From Plotosus lineatus (taxonomy: Eukaryota > Chordata > Actinopteri > Siluriformes > Plotosidae): a stretch of DNA of 64,000 nt. The stretch covers positions 30,044,501 through 30,108,500 of the forward strand of contig CM045733.1 of the NCBI GenBank assembly GCA_024760905.1. The letters run 5' to 3'. This document shows positions 30,287 through 39,646 of this stretch, piece by piece. The stretch's first letter is position 1. Every line of letters starts with the position of its first letter. Made by a program: the position numbers and the translations under genes. Below the pieces are notes generated by a model. The model saw nothing but the letters and a program-made list of their open reading frames with translations, searched no databases and had not been told where the DNA came from.

Positions 30287-30527
30287 GTGAGAGATCACAT
30301 GCTTGTACAATACTAGTACAATATCAAATGCGACGTGCCCACGTAGAGTCAGACTTAAGGAATGAGACACCAGAACTCATTAAGCATTTTATCACATTTA
30401 TTCTCATGTTGTCTTCACTGTTTTAGCAAAAAATGCCCCACTCTACAAGTACATTAGGTTTATATGCTAGTGATATGGTTGAACAGTATTCTGCACAACT
30501 CCAGATCAAGTAAAGCATAAGCTTAGC

Positions 30528-30530
30528 TAA

Positions 30531-30560
<30 letters not shown>
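30528..30560. repeat. (TAA)n microsatellite
   Basis: Perfect (TAA)n at the 5' edge of the R4-like LINE. Confidence 0.95.
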
Positions 30561-30561
<1 letters not shown>

Positions 30562-30976
30562 GGGCCTGATGATGTACGCCTCTGCGTGGTGGGCCTGGAT
30601 AGGGTATTTTTCCTGAACTAAACGTACAACACCCAGTTAGGGCTGACCCCCCGAAGCTGGTTTACTACTGGGTTACTGAACGGAAAAAAAATTTTAATCT
30701 TTCACTTCCGCAGCCCAATCAGCCTCCCTCCGGTAATCAAACCTGCCAAACTGAAAATGGGACTTGCCTCAGGGGGAGGCAAAAAACCCGTCCACGAATA
30801 TCCTGGATGAACCATCTAAAATCCACACTACTTGAGTGTGCAAAGGCGACTGGTTGGCCTGAAAATCCACGTATCAATGGCAAGTCGCTAAAGCAACATT
30901 AGGACAATGCCAACCTTTTGTATGCTTACCTGACCCAACAAAATTTGCAAATCAACTCCGGCGATTAAAGATCTAC

Positions 30977-31396
30977 ATGCGCCGTAATGCAGATGATAAT
31001 TTCCCTGCAAGTGGTCAGTTACCTTCTCAAGAACCCAACGTTCGGATAGAGGCAGACCCTAAATTGCAGATGAATGCCCGTGTTCTGTTCTCCCCTCTTC
31101 CCAATGAAGTTAACCCCCCTGACGGCAACATTGAAAATTCCCCTGGCTTTCCACTTTCTGATTTGACCAATGATTTTTCCACATCTTCAATTCATGATGA
31201 TCATATTCCTGTTTTGTTTAACCGTTACTATAAAGAAATTTTACATTTCCTGATTGACAAAAGGAAGCTAGTTAAAATTGCAATAAAATCTTTTCCACAA
31301 AATGAAATTGATAAATTCAATGAAATCATTTCTGCAACTCTTGACGCGGAGTGTTCCCTGCATGATATTAATTGTTGCATGTTTGCCGCTATTTGA
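30977..31396 (+). pseudogene. R4-like LINE N-terminal region
   Basis: 139 open codons (MRRNADDNFPASGQLPSQEP...FNRYYKEILHFLIDKRKLVK) of unrecognised fold before the first RT motifs. The stop at 31394-31396 lies a few bases before the SINE target site. The continuation after the SINE is frame-broken. Confidence 0.5.
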
Positions 31397-31426
31397 ACTT
31401 TAGAGGAATGACATACAGTTTCCAAA

Positions 31427-31762
31427 AGGGGGCAGTGGTGGTCTAGTGGTATGGGGCGCTGGATCGCTGATCCAAAGGTTGGGGGTTCGAGTCCCACTCT
31501 CCACAAGGTTGTCACTGTCCCCCCAGTGCGGCTAACTGGGTTATCAAAGGCGGGCCATGTCTCTCACTGTCTATGGTGAGAGGCATGTAAAAGAACCATT
31601 GCTGACTTTCGTAAAGAGTAGCTGCAAAGCTGCAAAGCCTTGCTGAAAGGGTTGTGACAGGAAGGGCATCCGACATAAAAACCTCTGCCAATTCAAACGT
31701 GCGAATCAGATGATTCGCCGTCGCAACTCCCAAGTAAAAGGGAAAAAGCCGAAAGGAAGACA
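31427..31762 (+). mobile_element. SINE S2 with RTE-derived tail, full length (reference copy)
   Basis: Best S2 copy: a 17-bp target duplication GACATACAGTTTCCAAA (31410-31426 and 31763-31779). RNA polymerase III box A TGGTCTAGTGG at 31439-31449 and box B GGTTCGAGTCC at 31484-31494, spaced as in a tRNA. Then the S2 body, a segment matching the RTE 5' UTR (gaagggcatccgacataaaa) and one matching the RTE 3' end (cagatgattcgccg...ccgaaaggaag). 336 bp, inserted in the R4-like LINE. Confidence 0.9.
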
Positions 31763-32128
31763 GACATACAGTTTCCAAACCTTCCAACAATGGTAAAAGT
31801 AAAGAAACCCGGTTTCAATGTAAATTTAAATATTTAAATCTCGTGGCTGGAGCTTTGCCTTAAATTAAAATCTCATGGCAAGTCAATGTCAAGAAGACAA
31901 AAGACAATTTGGAGAAATTTAAAGGCAAAATACAAAACAACTAATGAAAAAATTCTCCTTCAAATACTTGATTCCCTTTAGGCAAAGGTTAAGATTTGGA
32001 CAGAGAGAAAAAGAAATTGGGAAAAGAAGAATAAATTCATTAGACAAGACAAAATATTTAAAACCAACGAAAAACAATATTACAGGCAACTAAATACACC
32101 TACAAGTAATGACGACCAGAGACCCCTC

Positions 32129-33083
32129 ATGGAATCCAGTGAGAGGTTTTCGTTACAGTTGTGGTTTATACCCGGCAACTGTAACCTTGAGGAACCATGG
32201 GTGGAAGAATACAGCAAAGCCATGTCAGAAAACGTTAATTCACCATTGCTGTATCTCATTACTTCAGACTGCCTGAAGAAACCGAACACAGCTCCAGGAT
32301 TTGATGGCATTCAAAATTGGTTTTGGAAACTGTTCCCCTGTGTCCAACCACATCTGCTCACTTGTTGTAATTCTTTGATGGACACAGGAGATGTCCCTCC
32401 TTGGTTCTGTAAAGGTCGTACAATACTCCTTCCAAAGAAAGGAGACTTGACAGATTCTAAAACTTACCGCCCTATTACCTGCCTTTACAGGGTGTTTGAC
32501 AAATCTCGTGTCATCCTATTGCTCCTCCAATTAAATTATTTACCTGGAGCAAAAGGGAGCCAGAAAGGGATGTTGGGGATGCAAGGATCAGTTATTGGTC
32601 CAGAAAATGATACTTGAAGAGGCTAAAACGTATCACCGGAACCTCTCAATGTGCTGGATTGACTACAAAAAAGCATACGACTCTGTCCCTTATGAATGGA
32701 TTCTGAAGTCTTTGCAATGTGTTTGCCTACCTGAGCGATTACTCCAGTTACTCAAGTCTTTAATGAGTTGCTGGTCAACTCAGCTTGAGATGTACTCGCA
32801 GGGTCAGGTTAAGACTTCAGAGCCTATTTCAATTATGAGAGGAATATTCCAGGGGGATTCTTTGAGTCCTCTGCTTTTTTGTTTGTCACTTAATCCCTTG
32901 AGTTTTTTGTTCAATAAGGAGGAAGGTTATCATCCAGGACCTCCACAGCACAGATCCCCAACACCTCTTACTCATCTCCTTTACATGGATGACATCGAGC
33001 TGATTGCCAAAGGAGATTCCAACTTGAAGAAACAAATTCTCCTTGTCGAGTCCTTTTCACAAGATATTGGTATGACTTTCTGA
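32129..33083 (+). pseudogene. R4-like LINE reverse transcriptase
   Basis: Two overlapping frames: 32129-32617 with APGFDGIQNWFWK and KTYRPITCLYRVFDK (RT motifs 1-2), and 32595-33083 with CWIDYKKAYDSVPYEW (motif A), IFQGDSLSPLLF (motif B) and LLYMDDIELIAKGD (motif C, YMDD). A frameshift at about 32600 and a stop at 33081-33083 interrupt it; the reading continues in-phase as LDKCNILHLKRGK. Confidence 0.8.
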
Positions 33084-33161
33084 CTTGATAAATGTAACAT
33101 TCTTCATTTAAAACGTGGAAAGGCAATCAATGATGGATCAGTTGAGTTACATGGAGGAGGA

Positions 33162-34196
33162 GTGATTGAGCATCTCGTGGAAGGCCAATCGTACACCTAT
33201 TTGGGGATGCAAGTTCGAGACAAGCTCCAGAATGCCCACATAAAAGACAAACTTTGGGCCGAGTACAAATCTCATCTAAAAAAGATCTGGAGTTCAGAGC
33301 TAAATGTTCGAAACAATGTCAAAGCCACAAATACTTATGCAGTGCCTGTCCTTTCTTACTCTTTTGGTGTTGTTGATTGGACAAAGGAAGACATCATGGG
33401 TCTTGATCGCCTTACAAGAAGGATCATGTCTGACAACCGAGCTCACCACCCTAGTTCCTCTATCAATCGTTTATATTTATCTATCAATTACCGGGGGAGG
33501 TTTGATTAATATGGAGGCACTTCATGATCGTATTTTATTGTGTACTTTTGTACATATTTATTTATCTGATGATCCTCTTGTGAAGCATATGAAGACTCAC
33601 GATGAAAGCAGGGACTTCCATAGTTATCTTAAACACGCCAAGGCTGCTGGACAGAATCTCAATGTCAATGTTGATTTTGTCGATGGCGAAACACTGCTGG
33701 ACGGGTCATCTATGTGTGTCAACCAGGTGAAGTCTTTGATAAAATCTGCTCAGAGTCGTCATTTCAAGGAAAAACTGTCTGGAAAACCACTACATCATGT
33801 TTATGTGCAGTGTGTTGGGCAGAACAGTAATCCTTCGGACTCCTTTGTCTGGATGAAGTCGGCTGGTCTGAAAAGTGAAACTAAGGGCTTTCTTTTTGCT
33901 GCTCAGGACCAGTCACTTCCAACACGCAATCGTCAACGTAATATTATAAGGGAAAATGTAAATCCCAAATGTCGTTTGTGGAGTGAATTTAATCAAACTG
34001 TCCAACACCTTGTCAGTGGTTGTCCTGTTTTGGCACAAACGTCTTATCTGAAAAGACATGATGGCATGGCACGTTCCTTTTATTATCGTCATGCATGTGG
34101 TTTTGACTCAGAGGTCCCTCCATGGTACGACCCTGATCATGTCAAGGGCGTCATGGAAAATGATCATTTCAAGCCTCTTTGGAATCGGCCCATATA
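33162..34196 (+). pseudogene. R4-like LINE thumb and C-terminal region
   Basis: First frame 33162-33509 (SYTYLGMQVRD, VLSYSFGVVDW), then from about 33500 a second frame to 34196 (LSINYRGRFD shifting into MEALHDRILLC) with PTRNRQRNII and a zinc-binding-like CRLWSEFNQTVQHLVSGCPV, where the second Cys is Trp. It ends inside the endonuclease because of the MITE. Confidence 0.75.
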
Positions 34197-34396
34197 CTAG
34201 TCCTCAAAAAATTAGCATATTGTGATAAAGTTCATGAGCTGTATGTCAAAATCATCAGTATTAAAACAATAGAAGACCTGAAATATTTCAGTTGGTGTGC
34301 AATGAATCTAAAATATATGAAAGTTTAATTTTTATCAGTACATTACAGAAAATAATGAACTTTATCACAATATGCTATTTTTTTGAGAATTACTAG
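34197..34396. mobile_element. 200-bp Tc1-related MITE (CTAG...CTAG) inserted at TA
   Basis: Flanked by TA (34195-34196 and 34397-34398). Termini CTAGTCCTCAAAAAATTAGC and the reverse of GCTATTTTTTTGAGAATTAC. Its interior is nearly identical to the right terminal repeat of the Tc1 element at about 49715-49881. It interrupts the endonuclease segment of the R4-like LINE; the coding phase is continuous across the insertion if the MITE and one TA (202 bp) are discounted. Confidence 0.9.
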
Positions 34397-34690
34397 TACA
34401 GCCTGAGGAGAATTGAAGCCAACAAACCTGATCTTGTCCTTTTTGATAAATCCAATGGAATTATTAATATTATTGAATTTTCTGTCCCTTTTGACAGCAA
34501 TGTGATTGACAAGATTCAGGAGAAGCATGCAAAATATGCGGATCTCGCCTTTGAAATGTCTCCCTTGTATCCAAGTACAAAGTCATCCGACTCCCCATTG
34601 TTCTCGGCACCCTCGGTTTGGTACCTCCTGATCTATTAACACAGATCAAGAGTGTGCCTGGATTTGCTACCGTGAGCACATTTTTGCTGT
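34397..34690 (+). pseudogene. R4-like LINE endonuclease segment
   Basis: After the MITE the frame reads NKPDLVLFDKSNGIINIIEF and SVPFDSNVIDKIQEKHAKYA, the PD-(D/E) type restriction-like endonuclease of R2/R4-group LINEs. The frame is lost after about 34560; nucleotide similarity to a LINE end fades near 34680. Confidence 0.7.
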
Positions 34691-34870
34691 GGTCTAATGG
34701 TTAGAGGTTATGTGGTGGCGGGAGGAGTGAGTTGCACCTTCACTTAATTCACCCACAAAGCTGAAGTGCCCTTAACCAACTGAGTGACCAACTGCTCAGA
34801 GTGTATGTGCTCACTGTTTAATTAATTTAATAATTTCCTTTGTAGGATAAATACAGTGCATCAAAATTAA
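34687..34870 (+). mobile_element. SINE S3-like relic
   Basis: Head tgctgtggtctaatggttag and body words (aagctgaagtgcccttaacc, gtgtatgtgctcactgttt) as in S3 copies; the box B region is deleted and the end is diverged. Confidence 0.5.
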
Positions 34871-35375
34871 ACTAAAATGAAAATAAGCAGCACATGTAAT
34901 ATAGAAACAGAAAATAATACAGAAACTAATACGAAAACAGGGATCACAAACACACACATAAAAAAAAAGTTAGTTGACCAACTATTTGAATTTTTTGTTT
35001 GTTTGTTTGTTTGTTTTAAATCTGTGCTATTTTATGCAAGTTTTTAATGAAAGCCTCACTGTCAATGAGCACGCCCTCTAGTGGTTGATTGATGCCACAG
35101 GCACTTATATTACCTCTGCTTGAAAATGTTGCCAGCTGCATCTGTTTGTAGTGGATGATACAGCACAGTTATTGCCTGAAGATTAGGCATTTTAAAAGGA
35201 AGAAATGTTTTCTGGTAGGGGGGTAGTAGATTAAGATATTTTTGAAGTAAAGAAAATAAAACTTCTATCTAATTCCTACACTGGTACACGATTTTTTTTT
35301 TTTCTTATCTGTGATACATATTATTATTATTTATAGTCCACCATTAGTAGTCTAAATTTATGTTTGTTTCAATAG
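34871..35375. other. intron-like sequence upstream of the terminal exon
   Basis: Contains (TTTG)n at about 35000 and a CTCF-like motif at 35072-35084, and ends in a polypyrimidine-like tgtttgtttcaatag acceptor. No further exon was recognised. Confidence 0.45.
35072..35084 (-). promoter_or_regulatory. CTCF core consensus, minus orientation
   Basis: CGCCCTCTAGTGG on plus is the reverse of CCACTAGAGGGCG, a full match to the CTCF core CCASYAGRKGGCR. Sequence match only. Confidence 0.45.
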
Positions 35376-35497
35376 AGCAGCAGGGTATAGCCTGGGATTC
35401 ACCAGTAGAGGGCAACAGTCACCGTCTCAGTGAAGATCCAGAGCCACTGTATGCTGTTCCACAGAAAGACCACCACAAATTCACCCTGGATGACTAG
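35376..35497 (+). CDS. terminal coding exon of an unidentified gene
   Basis: After an acceptor (AG at 35374-35375) a 39-codon frame reads QQGIAWDSPVEGNSHRLSED and PEPLYAVPQKDHHKFTLDD to a TAG at 35495-35497. AATAAA at 35797-35802 gives a 3' UTR of about 300 bp. The polar C-terminus with PLYAVP resembles tyrosine-containing cytoplasmic tails, but I do not recognise the protein. Intact splice site, frame, stop and poly(A) signal argue for a real exon. It could belong to any plus-strand gene to the left, but the PKC family does not end this way. Confidence 0.45.
35402..35414 (+). promoter_or_regulatory. CTCF core consensus, plus orientation, inside the exon
   Basis: CCAGTAGAGGGCA fully matches CCASYAGRKGGCR. 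With 35072-35084 it forms a divergent pair 330 bp apart. Sequence match only. Confidence 0.45.
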
Positions 35498-35796
35498 TGT
35501 ATTATATGATACTAAAACCAATCCTAATATGATACTAAAACAAATGTTGTTTGCCATTTTACATACAGTAATTGCACTAATAAGTTAATGACATTTGTAT
35601 GCATGCACATGCAGATTTATTTTAAAAGTAGTTTTGGCTGTCAGGGATGTGCACTGACATGTAAAAGTAAAGCTGGCAATGTCTGTCTGTGTGTAAGTGA
35701 CTTTTTTGTGGTTTTTATTTTCCAAGCTATTGTGGTTAATTGCTGTAATCACTTGAGAAATATTTTTGTACATATTCTTTGAATTTCATGACTTTA

Positions 35797-35802
35797 AATA
35801 AA
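35797..35802 (+). terminator. poly(A) signal AATAAA
   Basis: AATAAA about 300 bp after the stop of the terminal exon, followed by a T-rich stretch. Confidence 0.5.
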
Positions 35803-36059
35803 TTTTAATTGTCATCTTAATATTGATGCAATGTTGTAACACATTAGTGTTGCCCTCTTAAGGGTATTTTAGCAAGCTTTAAAGAATTTTGTCTGTAAAT
35901 TAAGGTCAAAATACATGAATTTATATGAATGTATGGATGAGTAGATTTATGTATAAGCATACTATAATGTAAACGAATAAAATTGCAATTTGAAGCAATA
36001 TTTTACAAATATCTACAAGTGCTTCTAAGAATGTCTGTCTATAGGCAAAAATATCATGT

Positions 36060-36238
36060 GGTGTCTAATGACTTTCGAAAAGAGTAGATTGCATCGCGGT
36101 CAGCGTTTTTCCTGCATTGTTATGGCCTGACAAGCTGTCCAGGATTTATTCTGCCATTGCCCAGAGCTGGTTGTGATGGGTGCCAGCCTCTATGTGACCC
36201 TACATAGGATTGAGAATTTCAGAAAATGAATGAATGAA
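36060..36238 (+). mobile_element. SINE S2 with L2-like tail, 5'-truncated
   Basis: Begins in the body (gactttcgaaaagagtag) and carries the L2-like tail ending ttcagaaaatgaatgaatga. Head missing. Confidence 0.75.
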
Positions 36239-36393
36239 TAGTGTCTAGTTAAAGACAACATTTTGTGATACTTTTTGATTGGCTGAGTGTTGATTGGTTT
36301 AGTGTGGCTGAGGTTTGTTATGATGTCAGTATCACAGTTTGCAATGTGAGTGGTCAGTAATTGAATACATGTTGTGTTGGTCAGTCTTATAAA

Positions 36394-36394
36394 A

Positions 36395-36444
<50 letters not shown>

Positions 36445-36462
36445 CATCATTATTATTATTAT
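36394..36462. repeat. (TTA)n microsatellite
   Basis: Long (TTA)n, interrupted once by TCATCA. Confidence 0.95.
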
Positions 36463-36481
36463 ATACATTTATAAAATGAAT

Positions 36482-36750
36482 TCCCCCAGTGCGGCTAACT
36501 GGGTTATCAAAGGTAGGCCATGTCTCTCATTGTCTATGGTGAGAGGCATGTAAAAGAACCATTGCTGACTTTCGTAAAGAGTAGCTGCAAAGCCGTCAGT
36601 GTGTTTCTGTCCCTTGCGAAAAAGGGTTGTGACAGGAAGGGCATCCAACGTAAAAACCTCTGCCAAATCAAATGTGCGAATCAGATGATCCGCTGTGGCG
36701 ACTCCCGAGTAAAAGGGAAAAAAGCCGAAAGGAAGACAGACAGACAGACA
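36482..36750 (+). mobile_element. SINE S2 with RTE-derived tail, head-truncated
   Basis: Starts at ccccagtgcggctaactggg in the body, then gggcatccaacgtaaaaacc and tgatccgctgtggcgact, and ends agccgaaaggaag followed by (ACAG)n. Confidence 0.8.
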
Positions 36751-37720
36751 TTTATAGGATGAATTGACATATGCTAAAATAGCACAAACACAAAAAGTGT
36801 GTAGGATATTGACTCTGAGTCTTTAGATAGAAGATGCTTTTATTTATACAGGGCTTTTTCTAAAAATGCAGCTTTTCAAAAAATCTGAAGATAAATGTAG
36901 ATTGAGTTAACTTATATACAAATAAGACACAACATGAGGAAGAAACCTTCAGAGGAACCAGACTCAAAAGAGAGAACATGCTTTCGTAGGTGACATCAGA
37001 GAGAATGAATACGAGTGTACTGTACAGTACAGGTTTGATTGAAAGGTTGTTCATTGTGGGTGTAAGGGGTCTTTTCTGATTACACAACATTTTCCGGGCA
37101 CAAGTTTACAAAATCCAGGTAATCCAAAATCCAAGTAAAGATATTTATTAAAAACAACACACAGCAACAATGTTTGATAAGTGAAAGTATAGATTTTACT
37201 TATCAAACATTGTTGCTGTGTGTTGTTTTTGTTGTTGTTGTTGTTGGATTTTTTAGTAAAAATAAAAGTAGTATTAAAAATCAAAACGGAAGAATTTGAT
37301 TTTGTGGTGTGTGGAATTTTTTTTAAAAATGCTTTAGAAAGAAATAGTGGGGTGTTGCAGATATTCTGTGAATAGCTATGTTTCTGTATAGCTTTAGTTA
37401 TCTGAATGTTCGAAGTATTGACTCGGTTATTGAGACAAAAGTTATAAATGTCAAGTAAAGTAGAGATTATTTCAATTCGTTTATATCTTTGAATTATGCA
37501 TAATTTGGCACCTGATTATTTGTGTAAAGAAATAGCCACTAAAGTGACAAAAAGAATAAACAGACATGCTAATGAAAATGATATCGTTGTTCAATTATCA
37601 GTATCTGTGTGTAAAGAATAGTTTACCAAACATTTTGAAAGCGTATACAGAGGTAAATTAATTTAGGAGAAGGACAAAGGCCCACTTTCACCAAAGTATA
37701 ATTGTTCATTGTTTATATAG

Positions 37721-37724
<4 letters not shown>
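36751..37724. other. no gene; repeat relics and a hairpin
   Basis: 36835-36990 holds a known type of fish repeat segment (gaggaagaaaccttcagagg). A perfect hairpin lies at 37150-37230. The rest is AT-rich with no exon recognised. Confidence 0.4.
37150..37230. repeat. 33-bp perfect inverted repeat, 15-nt loop
   Basis: Arms 37150-37182 and 37198-37230 are exact reverse complements (AAAAACAACACACAGCAACA... and its complement). No terminal duplication or TA flank is obvious, and the right arm runs into (GTT)n. Confidence 0.9.

Positions 37725-37779
<55 letters not shown>
37725..37779. repeat. (TA)n microsatellite
   Basis: Perfect (TA)n against the left end of the MITE at 37779. Confidence 0.95.
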
Positions 37780-37783
<4 letters not shown>

Positions 37784-38046
37784 GCTCCTCACCTTACGAA
37801 ATTAATCCGTTCCAGAGCTTTTTTGTAACCTTCATTTTTCGTAAGTTGAACCGCATTTTACATGTAAAACGCATGATTCATTCCAAGGCTCCCAATACTA
37901 CCCCCTAAACCCTTTAAAAATTATAAAAGCATACCTTTTAAGACCTCCTTCTGCTTCAGTATCGCACCGATGGTAGACGGGTTTGGCCATATTCCTTTGC
38001 GATATCACTCGAGCCGGTTTCTTCTTCTCACTCGCACCGGAAATCA

Positions 38047-38081
<35 letters not shown>

Positions 38082-38574
38082 ACGCGCGCGCACATGTTGA
38101 CCATGTCTTCTTATCATAGTTATAATCTTACAAATGTTTATGGAAGGTTAAAAGCCTGAGTCAAGAAATAAATCATAAAACAAAAGTAACTCTGTCCTTT
38201 ACACGCAAAGCATCATGGTGGATTCAGCTCCATAATAAGCAATCGGAGGTAGCTGCGTCATTCCTCCTAGGCAATGGGATCCCTGTCCAAGATGGCGTCA
38301 GGTGGACCTGTCCAAGATGGCACTCAAGTGAAGGCGACATGAACGACAGCTCAGTTGTTAGCCAACGGGAGGCCAGCGGGGCAGGATGTTTGAACGTCAT
38401 TGATGGGAGAACAGCTCATGCATTGTTTGAATGTTTGAATGGTGTATTTGAATTTTTAAGATGGCCCTTTCGTAACGTGAACTTGTTGCGTATCCTGAGA
38501 CAAAAATTTGAGGAAAATGCTTTTCGTAACCTTAATTTTTCGTGTTTGGTGAGACTTTCATAAGGTGAGGTACC

Positions 38575-38578
<4 letters not shown>
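37779..38578. mobile_element. Tigger/mariner-like MITE
   Basis: Inverted ends of the type AGTGGCTCCTCACCTTACGA and, reversed, CAGTGGTACCTCACCTTATG, about 800 bp apart, in a TA-rich target. The interior holds (GT)n at about 38049-38080 and no transposase. Second-end repeats gtaaccttcatttttcgtaa and gtaaccttaatttttcgt show the subterminal repeats. Confidence 0.7.
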
Positions 38579-38612
<34 letters not shown>

Positions 38613-38681
38613 CATAATATTGTTTTTACAAATTGGGATTATTTAAAAAAATAAACAGTGATGCTAATATTATTCATTCAG

Positions 38682-39367
38682 ATATAGCAAACGAAATTCA
38701 TTTTCTCCGTGCAGTCTCTGTTTTTTCACACATTGACATTAAATTTAGCTCCACAAAAAAAAAGGTCGGATGGGACATGGCTGGGACAGTGAGGCTGGAT
38801 TCATCAGAGGCTCCTTGTTCACCCCAAACCACAACCCATCAATACATGTCAGTCCTGTCCAAACATTCTGAAGGTTTCCGAATGGCTTGTTGACTTCTAA
38901 GAAATCTGTTTCTCCAAGCGTATCAGGTCAGTGTACTGCGCTCTGCAGTGTGCCAGTGCCTCATGCCAGGTTTTCCTCTCTTGCACCATTATTAGTGTAG
39001 GCTTCCATAAGAAGCAGACAATTGGTAGATTGTTTGTATAACCATAATCAGAAAACTCAGCATTTCAGAAAGAAACACAATGTTCAGTTCTGCATTGTTT
39101 TGATTATTCACTGACGTGGATCTAAATTTACTTCCATCAGACCACTGACCAAACTCCTGCTGATATGAATTATTGTAAAGTCCAGTTCTGCTTCGAACAG
39201 AAAGCTGATCATCTATGTGTCAATAGTTGAAACTTTTATAGTTGAAATTACTGCAGAGGGACTGAGGGTCTGTCCAAGGCAAAGCTGTGCTTACAAAAAT
39301 ATGTTAACAACAGACACGTTGTTCCGATTAGAGCTGCAAGGAGAAGGATAAAAGGAGTTGTCTTCAT
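38682..39367 (-). pseudogene. C-type lectin pseudogene
   Basis: Full-length decayed copy of the lectin at 53620-54363. The initiation codon is at 39365-39367 (MKTTPFILLLAALIGTTCLL, a good signal peptide), followed within about 50 codons by a frameshift and stops. The second lectin domain is recognisable further left (reverse of gccagtgcctcatgccaggt, the AHCRAQY region) and the match continues to the C-terminal end near 38690. Stops in all frames mean no complete product. The promoter block is preserved (39511-39520). Confidence 0.85.
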
Positions 39368-39510
39368 TTCTTACTATGCTGGTTTGAGTGCTTTATGTGA
39401 AGATTGTTAAATGGCATTGTAGAAGGATGTATCTCATAATAAGCTGCAAGGAAGTAAATGGATGTAAAAACAATGCATGTAGATCTTCTTCATAAAGACG
39501 AAAATGTAAA

Positions 39511-39520
39511 TTATGCAAAT
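39511..39520 (-). promoter_or_regulatory. octamer motif upstream of the lectin pseudogene
   Basis: TTATGCAAAT on plus, ATTTGCATAA on minus, about 150 bp upstream of the pseudogene ATG. Followed downstream by a TATA-like CTTTATGAAG. Confidence 0.6.
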
Positions 39521-39646
39521 ACATTGTATGTCAGTGCGATTTGATTGCCGAAACATATTCAAGTTTATCTTTCAGCCTTATTTCTAACTGCTTCCTCTAC
39601 GTTTTTCAATGAACAGGATTATACTGAAATAGACATACAATGGTGC

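Larger units (their letters stand above)
30561..34690 (+). mobile_element. R4/Dong-like (Rex6-type) LINE with nested SINE and MITE
   Basis: About 3.6 kb of LINE sequence once the SINE (31427-31762) and MITE (34197-34396) are discounted. N-terminal region at 30977-31396, RT at 32129-33090, then thumb and C-terminal region to 34196 with a degenerate zinc-binding CRLW...HLVSGCP motif, then a restriction-like endonuclease segment after the MITE. RT motifs (CWIDYKKAYDSVP, GDSLSPLLFCL, LLYMDDIEL) and a C-terminal PD...E endonuclease are the R4/Dong plan. Frameshifts at about 32600, 33085 and 33510 make it inactive. Ends are not sharply defined. Confidence 0.8.

Noticed and set aside
31000..34700. 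CRISPR-like or phage-like array
   Set aside because: No regularly spaced repeats; the reverse transcriptase belongs to an R4-like eukaryotic LINE and splice signals show a nuclear genome.
38283..38345. Translation-start-like text (aagatggcgtc, aagatggcact) in tandem
   Set aside because: Lies inside the MITE at 37779-38578 and leads to no conserved frame.
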